Shown here piece after piece: positions 49,963-51,429 of a DNA stretch of 51,429 nucleotides. Below the pieces are notes generated by a model, which saw only the letters and a list, made by a program, of their open reading frames with translations, was not told the DNA's origin and ran no database searches. The translations under genes were made by a program, and so were the position numbers. Location: positions 1-51,429 of the forward strand of contig JACPOU010000038.1 of NCBI GenBank assembly GCA_016191345.1. The letters are read 5' to 3'. Each line of letters opens with the position of its first letter. The first letter of the stretch is position 1. The stretch is from Chloroflexota bacterium (GTDB lineage Bacteria; Chloroflexota; Limnocylindria; Limnocylindrales; CSP1-4).

Positions 49963-51429
49963 GTGCTTGGTTGTAAACGGCCCACCATTCTCGGGTCTGA
50001 ATTTCGACGACGTTGCCGCTGGCATGCCAACGCCAAGAGGGCGACGTATGGCTACGATGCCCTCGACCGGTTGACCGCGATCACCTACGCGGCGAGCTCC
50101 ACCGCACCGGTCACCTTCGGCTACGACGCGGCCGGCAACCGGACGACAATGACCGACGGCGCCGGGACGGAAACCTCCACGTACGACGCCCTCGGCCGGC
50201 TCACGGCCGTGACCCGCGGCCCCGACGTCTTCAGCTACGCCTACGACGCCGCGTCGGACCTGACCGGCCGGACCTATCCCGACGGCACCGTCACGACCTA
50301 CGCCTACGATGACGACGGCCGGCCGGTGAGCGCGGCCAGCGGCGGCACGACGACGGCCTACACCTACGATCCCGCCGGCAACCTGCTGACGACCGCGACC
50401 CCGGATGGCTTTGTCGCTCGGAACGCGGTCGATCGGGCCGGCCGGCTCCTCGAGGTCGCCAATGTCGGCGCCGCCGGGGTCCTCAGTCGCTTCACCTACG
50501 CCCTCGATCCGGTCGGCAATCGGGTGAAGATGACCACGACCCGCGGAACGATGGCCTACACCTACGACGTCCTCGATCGCCTCGCCCGGGTCGACTACAG
50601 CGCCGCCACCGGGTCGGGCGGCGGCGGCACAACCGAGAGCGCGACGACGAGCGGAGCCGGCCTCGACTGCCTCGGCTGCGGGGGCGGCGGCGCGGTCCCC
50701 GACGGCCCGCCGGTGACCAATCCGCCGGCCCCTGGCGACACGTTCACGGCCTGGACGTACGACCCAGTCGGTAACCGCCGCACCGAGACGACCTATCTCG
50801 GCACCAGGACCTACGCCTACGATGCCGCCGACCGGCTCGTGACCACGACCGCCCCCGGCGGCGCCGTGACCGCCTACACCTACGACGCCAACGGCAACCA
50901 GACCTCGGCCGGCGCCACGACCTACGCCTACGACCTCGCCGACCGCCTCGTCTCCGCCACCGTCGGGACGACGACCGAGACGTACACCTGGTCGGGCGAC
51001 GGCATCCGCCGCTCGGCCGCGACCGGGCCCCAGGCCGCCAGGACCGTCCGCTACCTCGTCGATCGGGCGTTCGGCCTGCCGGAGGTCGCGCTCGAGCGCG
51101 ACGGCGCCAACAAGACCCTCCGGCGCTACACGTACGGCCTCGATCGGCTCAGCCAGACGACGCCCACCAAGGGCCCCTTCTGGTACCACGCCGACGGCCT
51201 CGGCTCGGTGACCGACATCACCAGCGCCACGGGTGCCTCGCTGGCCTGGACCGAGTACACGCCCTTCGGGACGATCCGGCCCTCGGGCGCCACGTCCCAG
51301 GCCCCGGTGAACCCCTTCCGCTTCACCGGCGAATACCGTGACAGCACCACCGGCCTGTACCACCTCCGGGCCCGCGCCTACGACCCGACGACCGGCCGCT
51401 TCACCGCGGTCGACCCGGTCAGCCCGGCC
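49963..51429 (+). CDS. Rhs/YD-repeat protein, 5' truncated or irregular, running off the window
   Basis: An open frame from about 49963 (GTG, weak start) to the window end. YD repeats begin at once (YGYDALDRLT, FGYDAAGNRTTM, YTYDPAGNLL) and the Rhs core is reached (FRFTGEYRDSTTGLYHLRARAYDPTTGRFTAVDPVSP). No signal peptide or N-terminal domain precedes the repeats, unlike the gene at 38-42 kb. A Gly/Cys-rich insert (CLGCGGGG) interrupts the repeats. The toxin tip lies beyond the window. Possibly a pseudogene formed by recombination. Confidence 0.75.
   Translation, partial: MLGCKRPTILGSEFRRRCRWHANAKRATYGYDALDRLTAITYAASSTAPVTFGYDAAGNRTTMTDGAGTETSTYDALGRLTAVTRGPDVFSYAYDAASDLTGRTYPDGTVTTYAYDDDGRPVSAASGGTTTAYTYDPAGNLLTTATPDGFVARNAVDRAGRLLEVANVGAAGVLSRFTYALDPVGNRVKMTTTRGTMAYTYDVLDRLARVDYSAATGSGGGGTTESATTSGAGLDCLGCGGGGAVPDGPPVTNPPAPGDTFTAWTYDPVGNRRTETTYLGTRTYAYDAADRLVTTTAPGGAVTAYTYDANGNQTSAGATTYAYDLADRLVSATVGTTTETYTWSGDGIRRSAATGPQAARTVRYLVDRAFGLPEVALERDGANKTLRRYTYGLDRLSQTTPTKGPFWYHADGLGSVTDITSATGASLAWTEYTPFGTIRPSGATSQAPVNPFRFTGEYRDSTTGLYHLRARAYDPTTGRFTAVDPVSPA

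Overview
The window is GC-rich (by eye around 70%), densely coded and bacterial. Four-base ATGA/GTGA gene overlaps are the rule inside operons. Many start codons sit 6-9 bases downstream of a TANNNT box, so leaderless messages are probably common. Together with a CysO/CysM/JAMM sulfur cluster, small suf genes and Rhs loci, this suggests Chloroflexota (Limnocylindria-like) or an actinobacterium-like lineage. That placement is inference; no rRNA is present.

Positions 1-13022 hold a phenylacetate (aerobic, CoA-linked epoxide) catabolic locus on the minus strand, in three blocks. The first is paaR-paaA-paaB-[lipoprotein]-paaC-paaD, chained by 4-base overlaps and preceded by a match to the PaaR operator consensus. 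The second is flavin reductase-hydrolase-EthD-paaF-DUF1444-paaG. The third is paaH-paaJ. A plus-strand DUF4143 ATPase gene separates the first two. No paaE, paaK or paaZ is visible. Between paaD and paaH lies the first of two arrays of a 15-bp palindrome; the second is at 46.2-46.4 kb.

Positions 13356-23235 hold a LolA/RseB-like protein, a CPA2 antiporter, and an amine-utilisation set: amino-acid permease, glutamine-synthetase-like ligase, SDR, TetR with a clear operator beside a membrane-protein gene, and ALDH. Positions 23297-31000 are mixed housekeeping: NUDIX, an HxlR/HtrA divergent pair, purE with an unusual GrpB-PurK fusion, nucleoside hydrolase, and a membrane-anchored Asp-box protein.

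Positions 31011-35272 form a sulfur-mobilisation operon: JAMM peptidase, CysM, CysO, a rhodanese-ThiF protein with the reverse of the MoeZ domain order, peroxiredoxin and SufU. A VapBC pair follows. Positions 36.0-42.1 kb are a polymorphic-toxin island: a large Rhs protein with a hydrophobic tip and overlapping membrane partner, plus a displaced second tip with its own partner. Positions 42.4-45.6 kb carry an Rrf2-sufC-sufS operon without sufB or sufD, in which SufS has an added NTF2-like N-terminal domain. The end of the window holds DinB-like and DUF885 genes and then a second Rhs locus, with a core remnant containing a 33-bp inverted segment and an Rhs gene running off the edge.

The items most worth follow-up are the helically spaced palindrome arrays, the leaderless promoter architecture, the domain fusions (NTF2-SufS, GrpB-PurK, rhodanese-ThiF) and tandem duplications that include stop codons at several gene ends.
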